Source of the DNA: VAZQ01 sp036557665
Lineage (GTDB): Bacteria; Pseudomonadota; Alphaproteobacteria; Rhizobiales; Xanthobacteraceae
Length of the DNA stretch: 64,000 nucleotides
Assembly: GCA_036557665.1 (NCBI GenBank)
Contig: DATBHG010000026.1
Span: forward strand, 59,212 to 123,211
Direction of reading: 5' to 3'
Part shown: positions 8,077 to 16,428 of the stretch, one piece after another
Numbering within the stretch: the stretch's first letter is position 1
Layout of the letters: each line of letters starts with the position of its first letter
Program-made: the position numbers and the translations under genes
The notes under the pieces: model-generated
Database searches by the model: none
What the model was told of the DNA's origin: nothing
What the model saw: only the letters and a program-made list of their open reading frames with translations

Positions 8077-8253
8077 ATGTACTGTGCCGACAGATGGGAA
8101 CGCGAATACTTTGACGAGCACAAAATCCCGCGCCGGGAACCTGCTTGGTTGATCTGTCTGGTGCTGTTGGTGGGTCCGTTGGTTGCGGCGGTCATTTCAG
8201 TGGTGTTTGCAATGCATGTCGAGAACATCGACCCCCACACATATCTGCACTGA
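8077..8253 (+). CDS. Small single-pass membrane protein
   Basis: A 58-aa frame with ATG at 8077 and a good GCGAGGA site 6 bases upstream. The N-terminal 25 residues are charged (DRWEREYFDEHKIPRRE), followed by one hydrophobic segment WLICLVLLVGPLVAAVISVV and a short polar tail. Predicted topology is N-in, one membrane span. No homologue is recognised. It stands between a resolvase scar and the DUF3891 gene and runs against both. Confidence 0.55.
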   Translation: MYCADRWEREYFDEHKIPRREPAWLICLVLLVGPLVAAVISVVFAMHVENIDPHTYLH

Positions 8254-8371
8254 AATGGGAAATTGTTACTCTGCGCGTGGATAGCCTTTGGCAACGCGCC
8301 GATTGCCATGCGCGCTTACCGCATGCTGCCGGCGCTACGCGGGCCTTGTTGCCATCTGCATATGCACGGGC

Positions 8372-9208
8372 TTACCCCGGCACGAGACGGCAGGTCTGAG
8401 TGCTGCTGGGAAGTGCGCGCAGCGCAGCGCCGAGATCGTCGGGCTCCTCGCCGGGGGGGACCTGCCGCATATAGCGCCCGCGGCAAACAAATGTCGCGCT
8501 GTCCGGCCTGAACGGGAACGGATCGAGACTATAGGTCGTCTCGTCGATCTTTTTCAGGGCGATCGAGGCATCCGTTTCTCTGCTCATCGGGACGTGAATG
8601 TAGGTCTCTCCTGCGCGCTCGCCGGCGTGCCGCAGGTGAAAGTAGAGCGCCAGCGTATCGCAGAACTGGAGGTGCTTGTAGTTTTGAAAAGTCTGCTTCT
8701 CGTCGCGCTTCGCCGATGCGCCGCCGGCCGCCAGCACGGCGCGGAGCCGCGTCTGCCGCTCGAGCTCGCCCGCGAGCATCGCCTCCACCTTGGCCCGGCT
8801 CGCCTCCGATATCGGTACCGACACGGAGCTGCGTGTGCGCACGACAAATTGACTCAATCCATACCGGCGATTGTAGAGCCCCCAGGTGTGCATGCTCGAG
8901 AGCAAGCCGCTGTAGGGGTGATGGCGCTCGTTATGGTCGGGCGAGCCGCGATTGGTCGTGAGGGCATCGTCGGTCGGCGTCTGCGACATCAGGTAGGGCA
9001 GGCGCGTGTCGGGGTCGAGCCCTGGTCGCCGGTCGTAATCGTCCCAGCCGCGGTCGTGATTGTCGATGGCGTAGAGCGCCTCCGCGTCGCTGATCGGCTC
9101 GAAGGCCTCATTGCCGAAAGCGCGCGCCACCTGACCGCAAAAATCCATGTGCTCGACCATGGTCGAGATGAAGTGCGGCTCGCGATCGGGCGCTGTCTGT
9201 ACGATCAC
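8372..9208 (-). CDS. DUF3891 family protein (paralogue A)
   Basis: A 278-aa soluble protein of the uncharacterised DUF3891 family. The GTG at 9208 is preceded by AGGA at 7 bases and gives the MIVQ start that mirrors MIVR in paralogue B; with this start the HDRGW motif falls at residues 51-55 in both proteins. Other conserved points are EHMDFCGQVARAF near residue 20, the RHHPYSGLLSS block near 100 and the YSLDPFPF segment near the C-terminus. Paired His/Asp residues suggest a metal-binding HD-like fold, but that is inference. It closes a leftward series with the NitT/TauT-type transporter genes upstream. The family function is unknown. Confidence 0.8.
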   Translation of the reverse strand: MIVQTAPDREPHFISTMVEHMDFCGQVARAFGNEAFEPISDAEALYAIDNHDRGWDDYDRRPGLDPDTRLPYLMSQTPTDDALTTNRGSPDHNERHHPYSGLLSSMHTWGLYNRRYGLSQFVVRTRSSVSVPISEASRAKVEAMLAGELERQTRLRAVLAAGGASAKRDEKQTFQNYKHLQFCDTLALYFHLRHAGERAGETYIHVPMSRETDASIALKKIDETTYSLDPFPFRPDSATFVCRGRYMRQVPPGEEPDDLGAALRALPSSTQTCRLVPG

Positions 9209-9385
9209 GGGATATCCTGTGCCATTTGCAGTCAGTATGAAGGCCGCCCGCTGCGCAATCAAGGTGAGCCTTGCGACTATATCGCGCTCGAATGGACCGG
9301 CTCGCTTTCCCCCAACGTCATGGTCGAAATCAAGGCGTTGGGCCTGTAAGCTGCCTCGTTCCGCGGCCTGCCTTGGGTGCGCTGA

Positions 9386-9619
9386 TCGCTCAGCGAGTTG
9401 CGCCGCGAGCCCATGCCGCAAGGCTTGGTTGCTCAGATCAGTGACACGACGCTATGGCGTTGACTCAGCGAGGACGCGCTGCGACCGTGGCGGCATCTGA
9501 TGCACTTCCAGCAGCACTACGAGAAAACTGCGAAGCCGCTCGAATGGACCTTCACTCGTCGCGATCTTTCCAATCTCCTCGGCAAGATCCGCCAGACTTC
9601 GAACCGTGCTGCCGTCTGA
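9386..9619 (+). pseudogene. IS630-type transposase remnant with internal stop and deletion
   Basis: The plus strand reads SLSELRREPMPQGLVAQISD and TTLWR, then a TGA where a tryptophan is expected, then LSEDALRPWRH, which matches the helix-turn-helix part of IS630-family transposases. It jumps directly to HYEKTAKPLEWTFTRRDL and SNLLGKIRQ, the C-terminal tail of the same family. The catalytic middle is missing. The remainder of the 9209-9704 gap holds no gene. Confidence 0.7.
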
Positions 9620-9704
9620 CTTGCGGCCAAAGATACGTCACCGCAGTTGCGGATCGGAGTACTTGGCGCGTCGGGGACACAGCCCCGGGATGGCGAGAAT
9701 TGAT

Positions 9705-10790
9705 CTACCGCTCCATGCTGTTTGCCTGCGCCACGATCGCCGAGCGGTCGAAGTCGTTGCAGGCCGGAATGAACTGCTCGGTATAGGAATCGCTGGGGCC
9801 TTCGGTCCCCTTCAATGTTCCGAGCTTGACATAGGCGGCATGCGTGTTCTGCCAATTCGGCTTGATGAATTCGCCGAGACGCGCTCCGCCGGGCTGGTCT
9901 TGCAGCGCCTTTTCCAGGAAACGATCCATGATGTGCACGCTGTGGCCGAGCGCTGTCGCATCGTCCAGGTTCGCGGGCTTCGTCGTCGGGAACTCATCCC
10001 AGAACATGCGGACCGCGGCTGCCCGGTTGGTCATGGTAAAGACCAGGCCTTTGGTCATGGCGCGGCAGTACCCGGCGAGACCTTTCGGGTTCGTGCTGGC
10101 GAACGCGTGGCGGGTCGCGAGCGTCGTCCCGACCATGCGGTCCTCGAGCGGAATGTTCACGACGCGCAGTGCAAGCCCGGTGTTCTCCGCTGCGCCCAGC
10201 ATTGCATCCCACATCACCAGGGCGTCGATCTGACCGCTGCGCAGCGCCGCGATGGCGGAAGGCCCGGCTCCGGTAGCAATCCCGGTATACTGATCGGGCG
10301 TGATGCCGATCTCGCTGAGGTTCTGTTTCAAGGCCAACCCGCCGCCGGCGCCGAACGAGGGCGCGCCGACCGTCTTGCCCTTGAGGTCGTCGAGCTTCTG
10401 GATCGGCGAGTTCTTGAGAACAACGAGGAAGGTCCCGGCGTTGCGCTTGAGATTGAAGAACGAGACCAGATCCCCATTCTGCTCGCGTACTGCCATGACC
10501 GCCGCCGCTGCGGTGGTTCCGACCTGGGCATTGTCGGACTGGAGCACCTGCGCCGAGATCATGCCCGTCTGGGAGTTCTGGATGTCGACGTCGAGCCCCT
10601 CCGCCGCGAAATAGCCGAGGTGTTTGGGCACGGCATAGAGAAACACCTCCTCGCCGATGCCCATGATCGGGTGCATCTGCACCAGCGTCATCTTCTTGAG
10701 CGCTTGCGCTCCGCTCCCGGCAATGAAGCAACCAGAAATGCCGGCCGCGAGAGCGAGCGTCACTGGAGCGCTATAGAATCGGGCAAGCAT
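9705..10790 (-). CDS. NitT/TauT-type ABC transporter substrate-binding protein
   Basis: A 361-aa periplasmic receptor of the SsuA/TauA/ThiY-like fold. The signal peptide contains a lipobox-like ISGCFIAG at residues 18-25, so it may be a lipoprotein. Family landmarks are the YFAAEGLDVDI strand near residue 62, the DLKGKTVGAPSFGAGGG block near 137 and the GQIDALVMWDAM segment near 190. GGAG lies about 8 bases before the ATG. It follows the permease gene after a 279-base gap that contains a palindromic repeat. Ligands of this family include sulfonates, nitrate and pyrimidines; nothing here singles one out. Confidence 0.85.
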   Translation of the reverse strand: MLARFYSAPVTLALAAGISGCFIAGSGAQALKKMTLVQMHPIMGIGEEVFLYAVPKHLGYFAAEGLDVDIQNSQTGMISAQVLQSDNAQVGTTAAAAVMAVREQNGDLVSFFNLKRNAGTFLVVLKNSPIQKLDDLKGKTVGAPSFGAGGGLALKQNLSEIGITPDQYTGIATGAGPSAIAALRSGQIDALVMWDAMLGAAENTGLALRVVNIPLEDRMVGTTLATRHAFASTNPKGLAGYCRAMTKGLVFTMTNRAAAVRMFWDEFPTTKPANLDDATALGHSVHIMDRFLEKALQDQPGGARLGEFIKPNWQNTHAAYVKLGTLKGTEGPSDSYTEQFIPACNDFDRSAIVAQANSMER

Positions 10791-10815
10791 GGAATGGGCT
10801 CCGCGGTTTCTATGA

Positions 10816-10969
10816 GTGTCATCCCGGCCAAGGGAGCCCGGCTCCGCCGGGGCCGCGAGAGCCGGAACTCAGTAATCCACGGTTGATATGAGTACGCAAA
10901 CGTCGCCGGACACTGTATTCCGGCTCTCGCGTACCGGACAAGGCCCGGCACACTCGGCTGGAATGACAC
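10816..10969. repeat. Dispersed palindromic repeat, copy A
   Basis: The element is bounded by GTGTCATCCC and GGAATGACAC in inverted orientation and contains a perfect 14-bp inverted repeat CGCGAGAGCCGGAA (10854-10867) / TTCCGGCTCTCGCG (10918-10931). A second diverged copy lies at 16208-16369 and shares GCCAAG-GAGCCCGGCTCCGCC, CAGTAATCCACG and ATTCCGGCTC blocks. It occupies the gap between the transporter permease and receptor genes and could fold into a long hairpin in the mRNA. Confidence 0.7.
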
Positions 10970-11069
10970 GCAGGGAGCTCGTGGCATACCCCGCGAGCCT
11001 CGTTCTCGGTAGGGGGCAAATCCGGTGGTGTGGCGATCTCGCGCATCGACATCGGCGCAGCGCACTCTA

Positions 11070-11924
11070 CTACGGGCGCGCTGTGGCGTTTGACCGCTGC
11101 GCCCAGAAGCAGTAGCGCCGCTCGACCAGGCTCACGATGTAGCTCATCAGAAACCCGAGCACGGCGAGCAGCACGATGACCGCGAACAGCTGCGAGATCT
11201 CCATCGCCTGGCTGAACTGCATCAGAAGCATTCCCAGGCCGGCGCTGGCCCCGACAAACTCGCCGACCACCGCACCGAGGATCGAGAGCACCGACGCGAC
11301 GCCGAGCCCGGCGAACAGGAACGGCAGGCAGCTGGGAATGATGATTTTCGTGAACAGGTGCAGCTCGCTGGCATTGCACGAGCGCGCCAGCTCGATTCTC
11401 TCGGGCTCGACCGCCTGATAGCCCGCCATCATGTTCACCAGCACCGGGAAGAAGGTGATGATCGCGGTGATGAACACCTTGCCTTGGAGACCGAAGCCGA
11501 ACCACACCACCATCAACGGCGCGAGCGCGACTTTCGGCAGCGATTGGAACCCGACGATATAAGGGTACCAGCTCTTTCCGAGGATCGGCCAATGGGAGAG
11601 AACAAGCCCGAGCAACGCGCCGAGTGCCGAGCCGATCGCAAAGCCGAGAACCGCTTCCCAGAGCGTGACCCCGGCGTGGTACCAGTAGCCGGCCTTGTCC
11701 CACGGCGGGCGGCTCAACCCGCCTGCCATCGCGTGCAGGACATCTTCCGGCGGCGGTATCACGTAGGTCGGCGCGCCGAGCGCATGGCTGGCGAGCCACC
11801 ACGCCGCGAGCAGCGCAACCAGTATTGCCGGCGAGATGGTGAATTGCGGATAGCGCCGCAGCAGGGCCGGCGGCGTCTCGCGCGCGGGTTCGGAGGGGCG
11901 CGTCGTCAAAGCTTCCACGGCCAT
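11070..11924 (-). CDS. NitT/TauT-type ABC transporter permease
   Basis: A 284-aa inner-membrane permease of the SsuC/TauC class with about six membrane spans. The EAA-type loop that docks the ATPase appears as ERIELARSCNASELHLFTKI near residue 175. The first span is FTISPAILVALLAAWWLA. Its ATG overlaps the TGA of the ATPase gene (ATGA at 11922-11925), showing translational coupling. It imports the ligand delivered by the receptor at 9705-10790. Confidence 0.9.
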   Translation of the reverse strand: MAVEALTTRPSEPARETPPALLRRYPQFTISPAILVALLAAWWLASHALGAPTYVIPPPEDVLHAMAGGLSRPPWDKAGYWYHAGVTLWEAVLGFAIGSALGALLGLVLSHWPILGKSWYPYIVGFQSLPKVALAPLMVVWFGFGLQGKVFITAIITFFPVLVNMMAGYQAVEPERIELARSCNASELHLFTKIIIPSCLPFLFAGLGVASVLSILGAVVGEFVGASAGLGMLLMQFSQAMEISQLFAVIVLLAVLGFLMSYIVSLVERRYCFWAQRSNATARP

Positions 11925-12760
11925 CAGAACAGGCCTCCACGGGCATCAAGCAGCGACCGCAGCCTCGCGGCGTAGCGGCCGAAGCGATCAGTATTGATGA
12001 TCGAAAGCTCGCGCGGTCTCGGCAGGTCGATGGCGATGACATCGGCGATGCTGCCGGGCCGTGCTGTCATGGCGATGACGCGGTCGGAGAGGAAGACCGC
12101 CTCGGCGATCGAATGCGTGATGAAGATAACCGTCTTGCGGCTCTGGCTCCAGATCCGGAGCAGCTCGAGATTCATCTGATCACGCGTCATTGCATCGAGC
12201 GCGCCGAACGGCTCGTCCATCAGGAGCAGCTGCGGGTCCTGCACCAGCGCGCGGACGATTGCGACGCGCTGCTGCATGCCGCCCGACAGCTCATGCGGAT
12301 AGCGCTGCGCGAACTCGCTGAGGTGGACCATTTGCAGCAGCTCCGCCGCGCTCTGCCGGTAGCTCCCCATCGGCAGCTTGCGGAACTCGATCGGCAGCAG
12401 CACATTGTCGAGCACCGTGCGCCATGGCAGCAGAACCGGAGACTGAAATACCACCGCCGCCTCGCGCGTCGGGCCGCGCAACGGCTTGCCGTTGAGCTCG
12501 ACCGATCCGGCGGTGTAGGGCAGGAGACCGGCAAGGAGCTTGAGCAGCGTCGATTTTCCGCAGCCGCTCTGGCCGATGACCGACACGAGCTCACCGTCAT
12601 AGATCTCGAAGTCGAGGCCCTTGAGCGCGGTCACTTCGCCGGAACCCGTGACGTAGGTCTTCGACAGTCCGCGCGCGCGGATCAACGCGGGTCGCGCCGC
12701 GGCGGCGACCTCGACCGAAGCGCTGGCGGCGCGCAGGGGCTGGACCGGGTGCTGCGGCAT
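11924..12760 (-). CDS. NitT/TauT-type ABC transporter ATP-binding protein
   Basis: A 278-aa ATPase of the SsuB/TauB class. Walker A is GQSGCGKST, the signature is LSGGMQQRV, and Walker B is LLLMDEPFGALDAMT followed by the switch histidine in VIFITHSIAEAVFLSDRV. The ATG at 12760 is preferred; a TTG at 12796 would add 12 residues. It is the first gene of the ATPase-permease pair and follows DUF3891 paralogue B after a structured gap. Confidence 0.9.
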   Translation of the reverse strand: MPQHPVQPLRAASASVEVAAAARPALIRARGLSKTYVTGSGEVTALKGLDFEIYDGELVSVIGQSGCGKSTLLKLLAGLLPYTAGSVELNGKPLRGPTREAAVVFQSPVLLPWRTVLDNVLLPIEFRKLPMGSYRQSAAELLQMVHLSEFAQRYPHELSGGMQQRVAIVRALVQDPQLLLMDEPFGALDAMTRDQMNLELLRIWSQSRKTVIFITHSIAEAVFLSDRVIAMTARPGSIADVIAIDLPRPRELSIINTDRFGRYAARLRSLLDARGGLF

Positions 12761-12823
12761 GGACGTAGTGTTGCAAGGAATATGCGAGCGATTCAATGCG
12801 GCGCGAATGCGTTCTCATGGTAG

Positions 12824-12879
12824 GGCGGGTTAGCGCGCAACTCGGCCGCTCGCGGCCGAGTTGTGTCGCGTGACCCGCC
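12824..12879. repeat. Long hairpin with GGCGGGT/ACCCGCC outer arms
   Basis: Inner arms AACTCGGCCG and CGGCCGAGTT (loop CTCG) are perfect; outer arms GGCGGGT and ACCCGCC are also exact, with partly paired GCGC/CGCG between. A related GCGGATTACG...CTAACCTAACGC pair follows at 12901-12936. It separates the DUF3891 gene from the ATPase gene on the leftward strand and may end or stabilise the transcript. Confidence 0.6.
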
Positions 12880-12925
12880 ATCCATCCATACGGTTTAGCA
12901 GCGGATTACGTCTCGCTTCGCTCGG

Positions 12926-13723
12926 CTAACCTAACGCGACCGGCACCAACTTGAATGAGGCGAGCCGCGGCGCCGTCTTGAAATAGACCGTCTGCAGCTC
13001 CACCGAGTCCTTGAATTCTATCTGCCGCAGCCGGCGAAAGACGACGTTGGTCGTCAACGAGGCCTGATCGAACGGATAGGGGTCGAGTGCGATCGTACCC
13101 GGTTTCAGCGGAGTGAGCGTCATCGCAACCCCAGGCGCGCCATTGTAACCGAGCGGCACCGGCTCGATGCGGTCGGGGCTGAGCAGCTCCGTGCTGCAAA
13201 TGTAGAGCGACAGCATGTCCCAGACTTGCAGCAGATTGTAGTTGGTCGCGACCTCCTTCGGGTCGAGCTTCTCCGCCGCAACCTTCTGCTTGGCCTCGCT
13301 TCTGACGATGAACTCCTGGACTTCCGGCGGCAGCGTGCCGCGCTGCCTCGCCGGCGGATGGGTGATGACGCCATAGCGGCCCTGCCACAGGCCGGACCGG
13401 TGCTTGGTGATCATCAGTCCCGCATAGGGATCGATGGCGCTGAGCCAGTCGCCTGCCCATTCAAACGCTTCGAGCTGCGCGCGGTCGTTGGGCACGTCGC
13501 GGTAGTTTGGCGTCTTCCCGGTTTCCGGATCGAGCTGCGGGCCGGTTTCGTAACGGATCCAGCCGCGGTCATGGAACATGGCGGCGCGCACCAGCGATCC
13601 GTAGGGATGCGGCCTCTCGAACGTGTCGTTGCCCCAATGCGCAGCAAACAGCCCCGATAGCTGCGCATGATCGTTCTGGGTTATCATTACGATCGAGCCA
13701 TCGGTCTCGTACCTGACGATCAT
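12926..13723 (-). CDS. DUF3891 family protein (paralogue B)
   Basis: A 265-aa protein of the uncharacterised DUF3891 family. It starts MIVRYETDGSIVMITQNDHA, the usual family beginning. HDRGW occurs at residues 51-55, a YAGLMITKHRSGLWQGRYG block near 100, and ALDPYPFDQ near the end matches ALDPFPF of paralogue A. The two paralogues flank the transporter genes, suggesting a shared substrate. No signal peptide is present, so both are cytoplasmic. The opposite-strand frames here are shadows. Confidence 0.85.
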   Translation of the reverse strand: MIVRYETDGSIVMITQNDHAQLSGLFAAHWGNDTFERPHPYGSLVRAAMFHDRGWIRYETGPQLDPETGKTPNYRDVPNDRAQLEAFEWAGDWLSAIDPYAGLMITKHRSGLWQGRYGVITHPPARQRGTLPPEVQEFIVRSEAKQKVAAEKLDPKEVATNYNLLQVWDMLSLYICSTELLSPDRIEPVPLGYNGAPGVAMTLTPLKPGTIALDPYPFDQASLTTNVVFRRLRQIEFKDSVELQTVYFKTAPRLASFKLVPVALG

Positions 13724-13950
13724 GGACTTTTACTCTGTGTTTCGGTGCGCACGCAGAAAGCATCGCCGGGCGCCGGTTTCACGAATTCTGCGGGATCGGA
13801 GCTCGCAAAGCGACTCTTTTTTGACTTGCCGCTCCGACGCTGCGGTAATTGGGGCGGGTTATTTTGGGTGTGCGCTCTTCGCGCCGTAGTCCACCGTTTG
13901 CGGCGGCCTGCGAGCATGACCCGAGAGCAGATTCCGAGAGAAGAATCCTC

Positions 13951-14039
13951 TGGACAAGTGAAACGCGACTCAGGTATAAAGGTGTCTGCTTGAGAGCTGT
14001 CTTCAAAGCCCGGTGCACCCCGTGCCGGGCTTTGCTTTT
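13951..14039 (+). ncRNA. Putative ~50-nt transcript with promoter and terminator (copy 2)
   Basis: A good sigma-70-like promoter (TGGACA, 18-bp spacer, TATAAA at 13975-13980) overlaps the TGAAACGCGACTC block shared with copy 1 at 2921. A hairpin AAGCCCGGTGC...GTGCCGGGCTT with trailing TTTGCTTTT ends the unit (14005-14039). The block-to-hairpin distance is 45 bases, against 44 in copy 1. It lies in the 433-base gap 13724-14156, which holds no protein gene; it could be a small RNA or a leader of the RidA-like gene. Confidence 0.5.
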
Positions 14040-14156
14040 CTGCGATACCGAGGGAAAGCCGGGCCGCGCGCTCCGGCGTGCCTGACTTGTTTGACCGGGC
14101 TGTGGCCTCGTTCTAGCCTTAGGATCCTCACAACACCGGCAATCTGGAGGTGAAAC

Positions 14157-14654
14157 GTGCGAGGCATCGGTGCTATTGGCTCTGCATTCCTGCTTTCCGC
14201 GGCGCTCTCCGCGCAGGCGCAAACACCGCCCACGGGCTCGGCGGGCTTTGAGAAGAAGAACTACAATTACAGCGAATGGACCAAAGGACTATTCTCCGAG
14301 GCCGTCACCGTCACGCATCCAGGCAAGATGATCTTTCTTGCCGGTGTTGGTGCGGAGGACGAGAGCGGTGCGCGCGGCGCAATCCGCCATCCAGGCGACT
14401 TCGCGGGCCAGTGCCGCTATGCTTACGACAAGATCAAGCGACTCTTGGCCGCCCACGGCGCCACGATGAATGACGTGGTGAAGGTCGTCACCTATGTTAC
14501 CGATGTTCGCTATCTGCCCGAGGCGGGAAAGTGCCGCACGGAGGCGCTCGGCGGAGCTCCACAGCCGGTACACACCTTCCTCAATATCAGTCAGCTTGCG
14601 TGGCCGGGAATGCTGGTCGAGGTGGACGTGATCGCCGCGACCCAGGCGCCCTAG
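14157..14654 (+). CDS. Secreted RidA/YjgF-like protein
   Basis: A 165-aa protein with a signal peptide (MRGIGAIGSAFLLSAALSAQAQ) followed by a RidA fold: GLFSEAVTVTHPGKMIFLAG near residue 45, the DKIKRLLAAHGATMNDVVKV helix and strand, and the VEVDVIAATQAP end. RidA enzymes deaminate reactive enamines/imines; the exported branch is less understood. The arginine usually seen near RLTVEV in catalytic RidA is not obvious here (MLVEVDVIA), so activity is uncertain. The GTG start follows TGGAGG at about 7 bases. A convergent hairpin separates it from the M48 protease. Confidence 0.8.
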   Translation: MRGIGAIGSAFLLSAALSAQAQTPPTGSAGFEKKNYNYSEWTKGLFSEAVTVTHPGKMIFLAGVGAEDESGARGAIRHPGDFAGQCRYAYDKIKRLLAAHGATMNDVVKVVTYVTDVRYLPEAGKCRTEALGGAPQPVHTFLNISQLAWPGMLVEVDVIAATQAP

Positions 14655-14668
14655 ATGGGGCGCACCAT

Positions 14669-14692
14669 GGGGCGGGTTGTTAAACCCGCCCC
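14669..14692. terminator. Bidirectional hairpin between convergent genes
   Basis: GGGGCGGGTT, loop GTTA, AACCCGCCCC: a perfect 10-bp stem located between the stops of the RidA-like gene (14654) and the M48 protease gene (14715). No long T run on either side. It shares its GGGCGGGTT core with the hairpin at 771-799. Confidence 0.6.
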
Positions 14693-14714
14693 GCACGCCG
14701 GAGGGCCATCGGGC

Positions 14715-16166
14715 TTATTCCGCCACGAGCTTGACCCGGTCGCCGGGTTTCACCCGGTCGGCCGGAGCAAGTCCGTTGAGGATGCGGAAGCGCTCGAGGT
14801 TGTGATCGGATGTGGCCATGCGTGCGGCCAGACGCTCGACCGTGTCGTCGGACCCGACGGTGACGGTCCTGATGTGCAGCGGCTTCGCGGCTTCCATCTC
14901 GGCAAGGGTCATGCGGCGAAGGCTCGCGACGGCCTCGCGAAAGCTGTGATCAACCTCGGCATTCATGCGTTTTGACGCGAAGATGAAACGATTGACATCG
15001 CTGCCGAAGCGCACGACGTAAAGCCGAAATACCCACTGGTCGCCCTTGGCGGTGCCGGTCGCCGCCGCGAGACCGTTGATCGTGGTTTCTTCCACGCTTT
15101 TCGGGTCGATGTTCTCGATCCAGCCGGAGGTGAGATAGGCGACGAGCGTCTGCTCCGCCGATACGGGCACGACGTCCATGCGCAAGGCCTGCCCCCCGCT
15201 CTCGCGTACGCCGATCACGGCCTGCGCGGTGTTGTCGAGCGTAAAGCCTTCCGGCGCGAGAAAGGTGAAACCATAGCGTGGATGCAGAAAGCGCCGGCCG
15301 CGGATGAAGCCTTCGCTCGGATCCTCGCCATAGACCATCCCGTCGATGCCGCCGAGATAAGCTTCCTTGTCCTTCGCGCTGTCCGCGCTTGCAGGGTACT
15401 GACTCGCATTCGCCTGCGCATTCTTGACGCGCTCGGGCGTTGCCGGGTGCGTGGAGAGAAAGTCCGGAGAGCGCGGATCGATGTGCGATTGGCCGGGGAT
15501 CGTCTTGAACTCGGAATTGCGGCCCATAGCGGTGAGAAAGCGCACCGCTCCATAGGGGTCGTATCCGGCGCGTGCGGCAATCCCGATGCCGATCCCGTCG
15601 GCTTCGAGCTCCTGCGCGCGCGAGAAGCTCGCGAGCTTGATCTTCGACTTGGCGAGCGCCAGCGCGCTCGTTTCCGGATCGCTGCCGAGATCGGTGAACA
15701 CGCGCGTCACCAGCGCCACCTGGCGCGCCTCGTTCTCGCGCATCTCCGCATGCCGCGCGATCACATGCGACATCTCGTGGGAGAGCACGGATGCGACCTC
15801 GGAGGTATCATTGGCCAGCGCGATCAAGCCGCGCGTGACATACAGGTTGCCGCTCGGCAGGGCGAAAGCATTCACCGAGGCGGAATTGAGGATGGTGATG
15901 CGGTACTGCAGATCGGGCCGCTCGGACGCGGCGATCAGCTTGGCAAGGGTCTGCCGCAGCAGAGCTTGCAGCTTGGGATCGTCGTAGGCGCCGCTGTAGG
16001 CCGCGAGGATGCGCTCGTGCTCGCGCTGCGATGCGCCTGCGGGCGCGGTCGCATGGCGGACTTGCTGCGTCGCTTCCGGCAGCGCGCCCGGCGGCCCGCC
16101 CGCTGTCAGAATTGCCGAGCTGCAGCCGCCCAAAGCCAGTGCGAAGGCACCTGCCAGCCCGAGCAT
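14715..16166 (-). CDS. M48-family metalloprotease lipoprotein with LysM-like tail
   Basis: A 483-aa lipoprotein: the signal ends in a lipobox LALGGCSS. The zinc site is HEMSHVIARH near residue 130 (HExxH), and the third ligand is the Glu of RAQELEADGIG near 190, both as in BepA/LoiP-type M48 proteases that act on outer-membrane proteins in the periplasm. The C-terminal ~50 residues (HIRTVTVGSDDTVERLAARM ... RVKPGDRVKLVAE) match the LysM-like domain often found in alphaproteobacterial members and may anchor to peptidoglycan. The ATG at 16166 gives the lipoprotein signal; the long open frame upstream lies in a repeat. Confidence 0.9.
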   Translation of the reverse strand: MLGLAGAFALALGGCSSAILTAGGPPGALPEATQQVRHATAPAGASQREHERILAAYSGAYDDPKLQALLRQTLAKLIAASERPDLQYRITILNSASVNAFALPSGNLYVTRGLIALANDTSEVASVLSHEMSHVIARHAEMRENEARQVALVTRVFTDLGSDPETSALALAKSKIKLASFSRAQELEADGIGIGIAARAGYDPYGAVRFLTAMGRNSEFKTIPGQSHIDPRSPDFLSTHPATPERVKNAQANASQYPASADSAKDKEAYLGGIDGMVYGEDPSEGFIRGRRFLHPRYGFTFLAPEGFTLDNTAQAVIGVRESGGQALRMDVVPVSAEQTLVAYLTSGWIENIDPKSVEETTINGLAAATGTAKGDQWVFRLYVVRFGSDVNRFIFASKRMNAEVDHSFREAVASLRRMTLAEMEAAKPLHIRTVTVGSDDTVERLAARMATSDHNLERFRILNGLAPADRVKPGDRVKLVAE

Positions 16167-16207
16167 CGGACTGCGAGCGCCTGCAGCTCGTGCCCGTGAT
16201 TTGGGTT

Positions 16208-16369
16208 GTCGCCCCCGCCAAGCGAGCCCGGCTCCGCCAGCCCCCGCGTACGCGTGGGCGGGACCCAGTAATCCACGTCCGGCGTGAAATGCACGAATCG
16301 CGTAGATTAGCGGATTCCGGCTCTTCCTCGCCGGGCGCAGCCCGGCCCCCTCGGCCGGAATGAGAGGCA
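16208..16369. repeat. Dispersed palindromic repeat, copy B
   Basis: A diverged copy of the element at 10816-10969. Shared blocks are GCCAAGCGAGCCCGGCTCCG, CCAGTAATCCACG, GGATTCCGGCTC and CTCGGCCGGAATGA. It also holds a CCCCCGCGTACGCGTGGGCGGG hairpin. It separates the M48 protease gene from the nuclease-like gene on the leftward strand. Confidence 0.65.
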
Positions 16370-16428
16370 AGGATGTTGCGGCATCGCGCGCTCTTTCGTC
16401 GGGGGCATATGCGTTCGCGGCAGTCACG

